NCBI RefSeq assembly: GCF_000316195.1
Contig: NZ_JH994111.1
Span: 1,024,299-1,088,298, forward strand
Length of the DNA: 64,000 nt
From: Brachyspira hampsonii 30446
GTDB lineage: Bacteria; Spirochaetota; Brachyspiria; Brachyspirales; Brachyspiraceae
Reading direction: 5' to 3'
Position 1 is the first letter of the stretch. Each line of letters begins with the position of its first letter. Below, in pieces: positions 8,666-17,882 of the stretch. The position numbers and the translations under genes were made by a program. Below the pieces are notes generated by a model, which made no database searches, had not been told where the DNA came from, and worked only from the letters and a program-made list of their open reading frames with translations.

Positions 8666-9850
8666 ATGAATACTACACCAAATTCAAACAGAACACATAT
8701 TGCAATATTTGGAAGAAGAAATGCAGGTAAATCAAGCATCATAAATGCAATTGCAAATCAAGATGTAGCAATAGTTTCTGATACTGCAGGAACTACTACT
8801 GACCCTGTTAAAAAGGCTATAGAGATAAATGGTATAGGAGCTTGTGCCATAGTTGATACTGCTGGTTTTGATGATGAGGGTGAGCTTGGAGCTTTAAGAA
8901 TACATAAAACTAGAAAGATTATGGAATCTGCTGATATTGCCTTACTTGTATTTGATGCTTCTTTTATTAATAATGATTATTTACTTGAATTAAAATGGAA
9001 AAATGAGATTGCTGCTTTGGAGATACCTGTTATAGCTGTATTAAACAAAATAGATTTAAATGATAATTATAAAAATATAGAACAGAATATAAAAGAAATG
9101 TTTGATTTAGAAGTTGTTTCAATTAGTGCAAATAATAGAGTTAATATTGATAAACTAATAGAAGCTATAAAATCATCAATTCCAAAAATAGAAGAGATTA
9201 GTATAACAGGGCATATAATTAAAGAAGATGATATTGTAATGCTTGTTATGCCTCAGGATATTCAGGCACCTAAAGGGCGTCTTATACTTCCTCAGGTTCA
9301 GACTATAAGAGATATTTTAGACAATAAAGCTGTGATTATGGCTTCTACTTTTGATAAGTTTGAAAAAGCTCTTAAAGCATTAAGCAAGCCTCCTAAAGTT
9401 ATAATAACAGATTCTCAAGTTTTCAAAGAAGTAGAGAAGTTAAAACCAGAGGAAAGCCTTTTAACATCATTTTCAGTGCTTTTTGCAAGATACAAAGGAA
9501 ATGAAGAAGTATATAAAAAAGGTGCCGACTTTATAGATAATCTTACAAAAGAGAGTAAACTATTAATTGCAGAAAGCTGTACTCATGTTCCTTTGGAAGG
9601 AGATATTGGAAGGGTAAAAATACCTAATCTTTTAAAAAAGAAATTTGGTTTTGACTTTGATATTGATTATGCGGCAGGCAATGATTTTCCAGATGATTTG
9701 TCTAAATATGATTTGGTAATACATTGCGGAGGTTGTATGGGTACTAGAAAGCATATTTTAAATAGAATAAGAATATGCGAAGAGCAGAATGTACCTATAA
9801 CGAATTATGGTATGACTATAGCTAAAATTAATGGTGTGAAATATATTTAA
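8666..9850 (+). CDS. hydF: [FeFe]-hydrogenase maturation GTPase HydF
   Basis: HydF is the GTPase scaffold on which the diiron precursor is assembled and then passed to the hydrogenase. The N-terminal Era-like GTPase has a P-loop GRRNAGKS, a DTAGF switch and the NKID specificity motif. The C-terminal cluster-binding motif C-x-H...H-C-x-x-C is intact: C305, H307, H353, C354 and C357. The spacing between the two histidines (45 residues) fits the family. The 394-residue length is normal. It has only a weak ribosome binding site. It lies between hydG and an Rpn-family gene. Confidence 0.96.
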   Translation: MNTTPNSNRTHIAIFGRRNAGKSSIINAIANQDVAIVSDTAGTTTDPVKKAIEINGIGACAIVDTAGFDDEGELGALRIHKTRKIMESADIALLVFDASFINNDYLLELKWKNEIAALEIPVIAVLNKIDLNDNYKNIEQNIKEMFDLEVVSISANNRVNIDKLIEAIKSSIPKIEEISITGHIIKEDDIVMLVMPQDIQAPKGRLILPQVQTIRDILDNKAVIMASTFDKFEKALKALSKPPKVIITDSQVFKEVEKLKPEESLLTSFSVLFARYKGNEEVYKKGADFIDNLTKESKLLIAESCTHVPLEGDIGRVKIPNLLKKKFGFDFDIDYAAGNDFPDDLSKYDLVIHCGGCMGTRKHILNRIRICEEQNVPITNYGMTIAKINGVKYI

Positions 9851-9965
9851 ATTATATAATATAAAATTAGTAATAAAATATTTAAAATACAAAATATATT
9901 TTTTAGCTTTAACTAGATTTTCATTTATAACTTTACATTTATATTTATTTTAGTATAATTATATT

Positions 9966-10877
9966 ATGAGAAGAGATATTAATGTTTTGAATGATTATTT
10001 TATGAGATATTTATTCTCATCTAAAGACAGCAATTTGATATTACTTGATTTTATTAATTCTACAATGCTTGACGCTAATATGAAAACTTTTAGAAGTGTT
10101 GAAATACTTACTACATTTAATTATAAGGAAAACTATGAAGATAAGGAAACCATTGTAGATGTAAAATGCATTACACAAAATGGTACTGTTGTTATAATAG
10201 AGATTCAGCTTCAAGGCAATTCAAGATTTCCAGAGCGTATATTATATTATTGGGCTTCTAATTACAGCAAACTTTTAAAGCATGGTGAAAAGTATGATGC
10301 ACTAACTCCTGTTATAAGTATAAATCTTCTTAATTTCAATTTAGATGACAGCAACAATATACATTCCTGCTATATGATTTATGATACTAATAGTAATAGA
10401 CTTCTTACCGACCATTTGCAGATACATATAATTGAACTCAAAAAATTTAAAAACAATTTATTAAATAAAGATTTAGATTGCTGGCTTAAATTTTTCACTA
10501 TAAAAAAAGATAATAGGGAGGTAATTATGTCTGAGTTAGTCAAAGAAAAACCTATAATGGAAGAGGTGCAAAGAAGATACAATAACTTTATTAAAGATAG
10601 ATTGATGATGAATGAATATGATAAAAGAGAGGCTTATCTATATGGTAATCAGATAATGTTAGAAGAAGAAAGAAGATTAGGCATTGAAGAAGGTTTCAAA
10701 AAAGGTATAGAAAAAGGTATAGAGAAAGGTATAGAGAAAGGTATAGAGAAAGGTATAGAGAAAGGTATAAAAGAAAATCAAATATTAACTGCAAAAAATA
10801 TGAAAAATAAAAATATAGATATAGCATTGATAAGCGATATTACAGGACTTAGTGTAAAGGAAATAGAAGAGCTATGA
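9966..10877 (+). CDS. Rpn-family PD-(D/E)XK nuclease (transposase-like)
   Basis: This 303-residue protein belongs to the Rpn/PD-(D/E)XK nuclease family, often annotated as recombination-promoting nuclease or transposase. The start (RRDINVLNDYFMRYLFSSKD) and the nuclease core, VDVKC followed by VVIIEIQLQ, give the D...ExQ catalytic signature. The C-terminal part contains a run of Lys-Gly-Ile-Glu repeats encoded by six near-identical 12-base units at 10701-10772. It interrupts the hydrogenase maturation set between hydF and hydE on the same strand. No terminal inverted repeats or target duplications were seen. No ribosome binding site is obvious. It could be a selfish or phage-defence-related nuclease. 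Confidence 0.85.
   Translation: MRRDINVLNDYFMRYLFSSKDSNLILLDFINSTMLDANMKTFRSVEILTTFNYKENYEDKETIVDVKCITQNGTVVIIEIQLQGNSRFPERILYYWASNYSKLLKHGEKYDALTPVISINLLNFNLDDSNNIHSCYMIYDTNSNRLLTDHLQIHIIELKKFKNNLLNKDLDCWLKFFTIKKDNREVIMSELVKEKPIMEEVQRRYNNFIKDRLMMNEYDKREAYLYGNQIMLEEERRLGIEEGFKKGIEKGIEKGIEKGIEKGIEKGIKENQILTAKNMKNKNIDIALISDITGLSVKEIEEL
10701..10772 (+). repeat. 12-base in-frame tandem repeat
   Basis: Six copies of a 12-base unit close to aaaggtatagag lie inside the Rpn-family gene and encode Lys-Gly-Ile-Glu. The first ends in gaa and the last in aaa; the middle four are identical. Copy number changes would keep the reading frame. Confidence 0.95.
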
Positions 10878-10914
10878 TATATATTTTAATATGTGTAATT
10901 AGAGGAAGAGAAAA

Positions 10915-12036
10915 TTGATTGATATAAACAAAGCAAAAGAAATTATTAACAAAATAGATAAGGAAGAGAGCATATCTCATGATGATGCTCTAGTTTTATT
11001 ATCATCTTTTGAGTACGATAATAATATTAATAAAAAACAATTAACTCAAGATGAAGAAGAGAGCATAAAAGAACTAAAAGAATATCTTAGGGTGAAGGCT
11101 AGAGAAAAGGCAGATAAAATATTCGGAAAGTATGTTTTTATGCGAGGGCTTATAGAGTTTACCAATTACTGCAAAAATGACTGTATATACTGCGGAATAA
11201 GAAAGAGCAATAGAAATGCTGAAAGATACAGATTAAATAAAGAAGATATTTTATCATGCTGCGAACTTGGCTATGAGATAGGTTTTAGAACTTTTGTTTT
11301 ACAAGGCGGAGAAGATCCTTATTATAATATAAATATAATGTCTGATATAGTGGATGCAATTAAAACTAAATTCCCAGACTGTGCATTAACATTATCAATA
11401 GGAGAGAAAGAAGAAGGGTACTATAAAGTATTAAAAGAAAAAGGAGCTAATAGGTTTTTATTAAGGCATGAAACTTCTGATAATACTCATTATTCAAAAC
11501 TTCACCCAGCAGATATGAGTTTGGATAATAGAAAAGAATGTTTAAGAAATTTAAAAAAGTTAGGCTTTCAAACAGGTACAGGCATAATGGTTAGAAGTCC
11601 GTATCAGACTTTAGAAAATATTGCTGATGATTTTGTATTTATGCAGGAAATTAAGCCTGAGATGATAGGTATAGGACCTTTTTTACCCCATAAAGATACT
11701 CCTTTTGCCAATGAAAAAAAAGGTGAATTAGAACTTACATTAATACTTATAAGCATACTTCGATTAATTTTTCCTTTAGCCTTGATACCTGCTACTACAG
11801 CATTAGGTACTATAAAAGAAGGCGGACGAGAAATGGGTATACTTCATGGGTCTAATGTTGTTATGCCGAATTTATCTCCTATGGATGTAAGAAAAAAATA
11901 TTTATTGTACAATGATAAAATAGCTACAGGAACGGAATCTGCAGAGGGTGTTGAAAGTTTGAGAAACAGTATGAAAAATATTGGATATATTCTTACAGGG
12001 GCAAGAGGTGATTTTGATATTAATAGACATGCTTAG
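10915..12036 (+). CDS. hydE: [FeFe]-hydrogenase maturase HydE
   Basis: HydE is a radical SAM enzyme that completes the H-cluster precursor with HydG and HydF. The cluster motif Cx3Cx2C is at C86, C90 and C93, within FTNYCKNDCIYCGIRKSN, which is typical of HydE rather than BioB. The optional second cluster site near the C-terminus, present in Thermotoga, is missing: no cysteine follows the MPNLSPMDV segment. The start codon is TTG, supported by agaggaagag a few bases upstream. Length 373. It lies 37 bases after the Rpn-family gene. Confidence 0.94.
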   Translation: MIDINKAKEIINKIDKEESISHDDALVLLSSFEYDNNINKKQLTQDEEESIKELKEYLRVKAREKADKIFGKYVFMRGLIEFTNYCKNDCIYCGIRKSNRNAERYRLNKEDILSCCELGYEIGFRTFVLQGGEDPYYNINIMSDIVDAIKTKFPDCALTLSIGEKEEGYYKVLKEKGANRFLLRHETSDNTHYSKLHPADMSLDNRKECLRNLKKLGFQTGTGIMVRSPYQTLENIADDFVFMQEIKPEMIGIGPFLPHKDTPFANEKKGELELTLILISILRLIFPLALIPATTALGTIKEGGREMGILHGSNVVMPNLSPMDVRKKYLLYNDKIATGTESAEGVESLRNSMKNIGYILTGARGDFDINRHA

Positions 12037-12132
12037 ATTTCAATAAAAAACAAAATTATATATTTACATATAGTCTATTATATATTAAAATGTTTTTGTT
12101 TATATATAATATGATAAGAGTAAATATTAATT

Positions 12133-13890
12133 ATGAAAAATATTTTTAGTAATAAGATTAATAATCAAACTAATCCTAATAAAACTATCATTCAGGCGAT
12201 AGATGAGTTTTTAAGGAGAATTTCAAATTTAATAGCTATAGCAGGTTCTATATTTGCAATATTTGTGCTTTTAATGCAGGTAAGACAAATTAATGCAGAT
12301 AATTTTTATATAGCAAATTATGATAAAATAATTAATATTATAACAATATGTTTTATTTTTATACTCATAGATCAAATAAGAATAGCACCTAGAAAACTTT
12401 ATATAGTAGTTCCGATTATTCAGCTAGTCGGACTTTTACTTCTTAATTTCTTCAGCAAAAAATACTATGATATATATGCAAATAGAATTATATGGACTAT
12501 AGCAGGTTCAATACTTTTCTTTTTGGTTATAGTAATAAATTGGCTTAGGCTTTCATATTCTAAGTTTACATTATATCAAATGATTATAGCATCGTTTATA
12601 TTTGTTATAACATTAGGAAGTTTATTATTGTATCTTCCTTTAAGTACAGTAAGCGGTAAGTTATCATTTGTTGATGCTTTATTTACAGCAACAAGTGCGG
12701 TATGTGTAACAGGGCTTAGTGTTATAGATGTTTCTAAAGAGTTTACTTTATTCGGGCAAGTTGTATTAATAATTCTTATACAAATAGGCGGACTTGGTAT
12801 TATGTCTATATCGGCAATAGTGCTTTTATTTTCTGTAAATAAGGGAAGCGTTCAGGATAGAGTTAGAACTTTAGAGATGTTTAATACTCAAAATAAAGAT
12901 ATAATACAGTCAACTGTAAAAGTAATATTCTTATCAACATTTTTTATAGAGTTATTAGGAGCTGTTTCTTTATTTACAGTTATGGAAACTGACAGTAAAT
13001 TAGGAATGCGTATATTTTCTTCTGTATTTCACTCTATAAGTGCCTTTTGTAATGCAGGTTTTTCGCTTTATACAGATAATCTTCATCAATATTCTGCAAA
13101 TGTTGTAGTTAATGTTACTATTATGCTTCTTATCACTCTAGGCGGTATAGGATATCCTGTTATGCTTACTATTACTAGGGCTATAGTAAATAAGGTAAAA
13201 GGACAAAGATATGTATTTGATGTTCAGGCTAGAATAGTTATATATACAAGTGTTATTTTGATAATATTAGGAAGTGCCTTTATATTTTTTAATGAATATT
13301 CAAATTCTTTAAAGGATTTGCCATTGAAAGAGAAGATATTAGTTTCATTATTTCAAAGCGTAAGTCCTAGAACAGCTGGTTTTGAAACTATTGCATACAA
13401 TTCTATGAGCAGTGTTACTATAGGAGTTGTTATATTTTTAATGTTTGTAGGTGCTTCTCCAAACAGTACAGGCGGCGGAGTAAAAACTACTACTTTATTT
13501 GTATTTATATTTTCAGTAATTACAGCAATTTTTAACAGGCCATATATTGTAGTTAATGGCAGAAAGATAAAAGATGATACAGTTAATAAATCTGTTGCTA
13601 TAGTTACCCTGGCAATAGCTATTTCTGTACTTGCTTCATTTATTATGTTTTATATAGAAAAATCAAATAGTATGATGCCTATACTTTTTGAGGCAGTATC
13701 AGCTATAAGTACGGTAGGGCTTTCTTTAGGTATAACTCCAACAGTTACAATATGGAGCAAATTAATATTAATAATACTTATGTTTATAGGCAGAGTAGGT
13801 TATCTTACTTTATTTATGAGTATAGGCTCTATTAATAAAGGTAAATACGGTATAATAGATTTGCCTACAGGAGAAGTAACTATAGGCTGA
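12133..13890 (+). CDS. TrkH/KtrB-family potassium uptake channel subunit
   Basis: This 585-residue integral membrane protein carries the four selectivity-filter loops of the TrkH/KtrB family: VTGLS, CNAGFS, RTAGFE and STVGLS, each with its filter glycine. It would import K+ (or Na+ with K+) across the inner membrane, normally with a cytoplasmic TrkA/KtrA nucleotide-binding partner. No such partner is adjacent. It has an extra N-terminal hydrophobic region of about 150 residues before the conserved core. The next gene, a YqeC-MocA fusion, begins only two bases after its stop, so the two are almost certainly one operon. Confidence 0.88.
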   Translation: MKNIFSNKINNQTNPNKTIIQAIDEFLRRISNLIAIAGSIFAIFVLLMQVRQINADNFYIANYDKIINIITICFIFILIDQIRIAPRKLYIVVPIIQLVGLLLLNFFSKKYYDIYANRIIWTIAGSILFFLVIVINWLRLSYSKFTLYQMIIASFIFVITLGSLLLYLPLSTVSGKLSFVDALFTATSAVCVTGLSVIDVSKEFTLFGQVVLIILIQIGGLGIMSISAIVLLFSVNKGSVQDRVRTLEMFNTQNKDIIQSTVKVIFLSTFFIELLGAVSLFTVMETDSKLGMRIFSSVFHSISAFCNAGFSLYTDNLHQYSANVVVNVTIMLLITLGGIGYPVMLTITRAIVNKVKGQRYVFDVQARIVIYTSVILIILGSAFIFFNEYSNSLKDLPLKEKILVSLFQSVSPRTAGFETIAYNSMSSVTIGVVIFLMFVGASPNSTGGGVKTTTLFVFIFSVITAIFNRPYIVVNGRKIKDDTVNKSVAIVTLAIAISVLASFIMFYIEKSNSMMPILFEAVSAISTVGLSLGITPTVTIWSKLILIILMFIGRVGYLTLFMSIGSINKGKYGIIDLPTGEVTIG

Positions 13891-13892
13891 TT

Positions 13893-15071
13893 ATGTCAAA
13901 AATTATTATTGTATGCGGCGGCGGCGGTAAAACTTCTTATATAAAAAAATTATCAGAAAGTTATAAAGATAAAAAGGTAGTAATCACAACTACAGCAAAA
14001 ATTTTTAAACCTGAGAAATATATTGAAACTATTAATGCTCATTCTTTTGATAATGATAATATTATTGTATTAGGAAAAGAGTATGATGATAAAAAACTTA
14101 TGTATGCAGGATATGATGAATTAAAGAATGCTATTGATTTAGCTGATATTATTTTTATAGAGGCAGATGGAGCAAAGTATTATCCAATAAAAATACCTAA
14201 TGATGAAGAGCCTGTCATACCAGCTTTTTTATACGAAAAAATAGAAAAAATAGTTGTGGTTATGGGACTTCATAGTTTGAAAAGAAAGTTTAAAGAGGTT
14301 TGTTTCAGATATAATTTATGCAGTGAAATAGACAGTGAAAGCATAGTGGATTTAGAAACTATTAAATATATTGCAGATAAATATTATGTTAATAAACTTA
14401 AATGCAGTAATATAGAACTATATTTAAATGATTTTACAAAAAATAATAGTATTACATATAAAAAAACAGCTTTCATTATATTAGCATCTGGTAAAAGCGA
14501 GCGTTTCAGCGGAAATAAGTTAATTCATAAATTCAAATCTCTTAATAATAAAACATTATTTGAAAACACTGTCAATAAAATATCAGATGTAATAAAATTA
14601 TTTAAAGAAGATGATGATTTAAAAAATATAGAAACTTCTGTTATAGCAGTAAGTATATATGATGAAATAATAAATAAAACATTTGAAAATAAAGATTATA
14701 TTTCGGTATATAATAATAATCATGATGAAGGTATAAGCTCTTCTATAAAACTAGGTATTAATGAGGCTTTAAAACTCAAAGCTGACTCATTTGCTTTTTT
14801 TGTATGCGACATGCCTTTTTTAGAAGATTATGATATTTTTAATATGCTTAAATATTTTTATTACAGTCATAAGAATATAGGAGCTATGTTCACAGGAGAA
14901 AGACCATCAAATCCAGCTGTATTTTCAACTAAATATATTAATGATATTTTGAGTTTAGAGCATGATAACGGAGCATTGAGAATTATAAAAAAAAATGCTG
15001 AAGATTGTTTCTTTTATACTATAGATGAAAATAAATTAAAAGATATAGATACCAGAGAAGATTTACTTTAA
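13893..15071 (+). CDS. YqeC-MocA fusion: molybdenum hydroxylase maturation protein
   Basis: The 392-residue product joins two proteins that are usually separate. Residues 1 to about 190 match YqeC, the putative selenium-dependent hydroxylase accessory protein, with a nucleotide-binding GGGGKTS loop at the start and TTTAKIF just after. Residues about 193-392 match MocA-type molybdopterin cytidylyl/nucleotidyl transferases: LASGKSERFSGNKL, then GISSSIKLG, CDMPF and RPSNPAVFS. MocA activates the molybdenum cofactor for xanthine dehydrogenase-type enzymes. The fusion strongly suggests that the two steps are coupled. It sits two bases after the transporter gene and converges on the purine permease across a shared terminator. 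Confidence 0.88.
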   Translation: MSKIIIVCGGGGKTSYIKKLSESYKDKKVVITTTAKIFKPEKYIETINAHSFDNDNIIVLGKEYDDKKLMYAGYDELKNAIDLADIIFIEADGAKYYPIKIPNDEEPVIPAFLYEKIEKIVVVMGLHSLKRKFKEVCFRYNLCSEIDSESIVDLETIKYIADKYYVNKLKCSNIELYLNDFTKNNSITYKKTAFIILASGKSERFSGNKLIHKFKSLNNKTLFENTVNKISDVIKLFKEDDDLKNIETSVIAVSIYDEIINKTFENKDYISVYNNNHDEGISSSIKLGINEALKLKADSFAFFVCDMPFLEDYDIFNMLKYFYYSHKNIGAMFTGERPSNPAVFSTKYINDILSLEHDNGALRIIKKNAEDCFFYTIDENKLKDIDTREDLL

Positions 15072-15093
15072 AGTATATTTATTTAATATAAGA

Positions 15094-15128
15094 AAAAGCA
15101 TAAGTCATAATAAATAACTTATGCTTTT
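15094..15128. terminator. Bidirectional terminator
   Basis: A perfect 12-base stem, aaaagcataagt (15094-15105) with acttatgctttt (15117-15128), carries its own A-run and T-run ends. It can stop transcription from the YqeC-MocA gene and from the converging permease operon. Confidence 0.85.
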
Positions 15129-15147
15129 ATATATAAAATATTTTTAA

Positions 15148-16530
15148 TTATTTTTTAGCTTCTTCTTTAGGAAGAACAACATTAAGTATAATAGCAACAC
15201 AAGTAGCTATAACAACAGGGCTGCTTCCAAATACAGTTTTAGCCCAAGCAGGGAAAGTATCTAAAGCACCTCCAACTTGAACAGTACCCATACCTAAAGC
15301 AACAGCAAGACCTACTATTAATGTATTTCTAGGTCCCATATTTTCAGTGAATACCAATTTAATACCTGTCATAGCAATAGAAGCAAATACCATTATAGTA
15401 GCTCCTCCAAGTACGCAGGAAGGTATTGTAGTAAGCAAAGCAGAGAATTTAGGGAATAGTCCAGCTATTAATATTATAACAGCAGCAATTAAAAATACTA
15501 TTCTATTAACAACTTTAGTAGTAGCAACTATACCAACATTCTGACTGTAAGTAGCAGTAGGCAAGCAGCCAAACATAGAAGATAATATGTTAGTAAGTCC
15601 ATAAGCAGTGATACCGCATTTTAACTCTTTATCAGTAGGCATTCTTCCCATACCTCCTGAAGTAGTAGCAGAGAAGTCTCCTATAGCCTGAACAGAGTTT
15701 ACAGCAAATAAAAGAGCTATAGCTATTGCAGCAGAAGGATCAAACTCTATACCAAAAGGAAGTAATTTAGGAGCTTGGAAAATACCAGCATTAACTACGC
15801 TGGTAAAATTAATCATTCCAAAGAAAAATGCAGCTATATATCCGATAATTAATCCCATAAGTATAGAAGCTAGTTTCAAGAAGCCTTTAGTAAACTGATT
15901 GAAGAAAATAACAGCAATAAGTGTTATTCCCGCAACAGCCCAATACTGCCAAGAACCAAAAGGAACAACCTCTCCGTTTATACTGTATAATGTACTTCCT
16001 CCAGCCATATATCTAACAGCAGTAGGATATAAAGAAAGCCCAACAGTAAATACAACAGTACCTGCTATTAGAGGAGGGAATAATTTTCTTATTTTTTCAA
16101 CAGCAAGTCCGAATATAACGGCAACTATACCTCCTACTACCTGAGCACCAAATATAATAGCTAAACCTCTTACTCCAAGACCTGTACCTTCAGGACCTCT
16201 TGCTATAGACTGCATAGTAGATACATAAGCAAAACTAACACCAATAATCATAGGAAGTCTGGCACCTATATGATAATTTTTTGTAATAGGTATAGGGAAA
16301 ACCATTATTATTGTAGAGATAGCAGCAAATACCAAAGATGACTGAACTAAGAGTATTTGTTCTGGGCTTCCGCTTTTAAGTCCGGCAGCAGAAGATACTA
16401 TAAGAGCAGGAGTTACACAGCCCACAATCATAGCAACTACATGCTGAATAGCTAGCGGAAAAGCCTGCGACATCTTTGGAACGGCTTCGTATTCGAACAA
16501 AGCACTTTGAGTTTTTTCATTTGTACTCAT
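15148..16530 (-). CDS. NCS2-family purine permease (xanthine/urate type)
   Basis: This inner-membrane symporter of about 460 residues belongs to the nucleobase-cation NCS2/NAT family. The diagnostic motif QNVGIVATTK is present, as is the QAIGD segment in the preceding helix. Family members bring in xanthine, uric acid or uracil with protons or sodium. Being last in the xanthine dehydrogenase operon points to xanthine or urate. I prefer the ATG at 16530 because ggag sits seven bases upstream; a TTG four codons earlier would overlap that site. It starts 27 bases after the FAD-subunit gene. Confidence 0.9.
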   Translation of the reverse strand: MSTNEKTQSALFEYEAVPKMSQAFPLAIQHVVAMIVGCVTPALIVSSAAGLKSGSPEQILLVQSSLVFAAISTIIMVFPIPITKNYHIGARLPMIIGVSFAYVSTMQSIARGPEGTGLGVRGLAIIFGAQVVGGIVAVIFGLAVEKIRKLFPPLIAGTVVFTVGLSLYPTAVRYMAGGSTLYSINGEVVPFGSWQYWAVAGITLIAVIFFNQFTKGFLKLASILMGLIIGYIAAFFFGMINFTSVVNAGIFQAPKLLPFGIEFDPSAAIAIALLFAVNSVQAIGDFSATTSGGMGRMPTDKELKCGITAYGLTNILSSMFGCLPTATYSQNVGIVATTKVVNRIVFLIAAVIILIAGLFPKFSALLTTIPSCVLGGATIMVFASIAMTGIKLVFTENMGPRNTLIVGLAVALGMGTVQVGGALDTFPAWAKTVFGSSPVVIATCVAIILNVVLPKEEAKK

Positions 16531-16557
16531 AATTAACTCCAATTTTTTTATTCTATT

Positions 16558-17400
16558 TTATAGATTTATATCATCTAAAAAATATTCAATTAAATTTAAA
16601 GCACATTTCTTTCTATACAAAGCAGTTGACCTAGCACTGTTTCTAGGATTCATAATTGAAGAATATGCTTCCTGTATAGATTTAATATTGTTCTTCCATT
16701 CTTTTATATCTGAAACAATATATTTTTCCTCTATACTTTCATCTCTTGTAATTGTAACACCTAATGTACAAAAACTTATTTTAAATCGGTACCTATCATT
16801 TTCTTTGCAAACTAATGCACATACGGCAAGTTTAGATAATGCATTAGCTTTTCTAGTTCCTATTTTTCGATAAAAGGAATATTTATAATCTTTCTTTGGT
16901 ATTATTATATGAGTAAGTATTTCATCATTTTTCAATATAGTTTTGCTTACTCCGGTAATAAAATCTTTTATTTTTACTTCTCTTTTTGAATTTTTACTTT
17001 TTAATACTAAAACTGCATCCATAGCATATAAAGAAGGCAAACTGTCAGCAGAAGGGGAGGCATTGCATATATTTCCTCCTATAGTGGCAATATTTCTAAT
17101 GGGAGGACCTGCTATTCCTAAGGCACTGTCTTTTAATACCTGAGGAGTTAGACTAGATCTAATAATTTCATCGAAGGTAGTTAATGCTCCTATGATAATA
17201 TTATTTTCATCTTCATTTATGCCTTTTAATTCATCTATATCATTTATAAATAATATAGGTTTATTAAATTTAGCTATTAAATTACTTCCTCTTAAATGCT
17301 CTACCATCAAATCAGTACCTCCTGCAAAAATTACAGAATCATTTGCTGCTCTGAATTCTAATGCTTCATTAATATTTTTAGCTTTTAAAGTTACTGCCAT
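16558..17400 (-). CDS. xdhB: Xanthine dehydrogenase FAD-binding subunit
   Basis: This 280-residue subunit binds FAD and passes electrons from the iron-sulfur subunit to NAD+ in xanthine dehydrogenase. The family signatures are clear: FAGGTDLMVEHLRG near the start and ATIGGNICNASPSAD near residue 105-120. Length is typical of separate FAD subunits. The reading frame overlaps the preceding iron-sulfur gene by ten bases, indicating translational coupling. The start has aaggaggg upstream. Gene order on this strand is Mo subunit, Fe-S subunit, FAD subunit, permease. Confidence 0.93.
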   Translation of the reverse strand: MAVTLKAKNINEALEFRAANDSVIFAGGTDLMVEHLRGSNLIAKFNKPILFINDIDELKGINEDENNIIIGALTTFDEIIRSSLTPQVLKDSALGIAGPPIRNIATIGGNICNASPSADSLPSLYAMDAVLVLKSKNSKREVKIKDFITGVSKTILKNDEILTHIIIPKKDYKYSFYRKIGTRKANALSKLAVCALVCKENDRYRFKISFCTLGVTITRDESIEEKYIVSDIKEWKNNIKSIQEAYSSIMNPRNSARSTALYRKKCALNLIEYFLDDINL

Positions 17401-17882
17401 AAATTTTTACCCTCCTTAAAAGCCATATCAGAAGCTCTTAATACGGCACTTACTATATGATCATATCCAGTGCATCTGCATAGATTTCCTGATAATCCTT
17501 TTCTTACTTGGTATTCTGTAGGTTTTCCTTTAGTATCATTTAAAATAGCTTCAGAAGACATAACCATACCAGGAGTACAAAAACCGCATTGTACAGCACC
17601 TTCTTCCATAAAAGCTTTTGTTACTATTTTTCCTTTTTCTGTTTCTGAGTATTGTTCTATAGTTATAATTTCTTTTCCTTCGCATAAAATTATAGGTATT
17701 AAACATGAATTGACAACTTTTCCATTCATAAGTACAGCACAAGCTCCGCATTCTCCTTCGCCGCATCCTTCTTTGGTACCAGTAAGTTTTAATTCATCTC
17801 TTATAAAATCTATTAACCTAGTTAAAGGATCTAATTCTGTATTAATTTCGTTTCCATTTACTTTAAATTTTATAGACATCAT
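17391..17882 (-). CDS. xdhC: Xanthine dehydrogenase 2Fe-2S subunit
   Basis: This 163-residue protein carries two [2Fe-2S] clusters that relay electrons from the molybdenum centre to FAD. The plant-type ferredoxin cluster uses C40, C45, C48 and C60. The second cluster sits in CGFCTPGM and the CRCTGYDH motif. The ATG overlaps the stop of the Mo-subunit gene, and a second ATG immediately follows; a ggaggtgat site serves either. It overlaps the FAD-subunit gene by ten bases. All ligands are intact, so it should be functional. Confidence 0.94.
   Translation of the reverse strand: MMSIKFKVNGNEINTELDPLTRLIDFIRDELKLTGTKEGCGEGECGACAVLMNGKVVNSCLIPIILCEGKEIITIEQYSETEKGKIVTKAFMEEGAVQCGFCTPGMVMSSEAILNDTKGKPTEYQVRKGLSGNLCRCTGYDHIVSAVLRASDMAFKEGKNLWQ

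Noticed and set aside
10701-10772. CRISPR-like array
   Set aside because: The 12-base units are in frame within a protein gene, have no spacers and encode a typical Rpn-family tail.
9966-10877. Insertion sequence
   Set aside because: Although this family is often labelled transposase, there are no terminal inverted repeats or target-site duplications around it.
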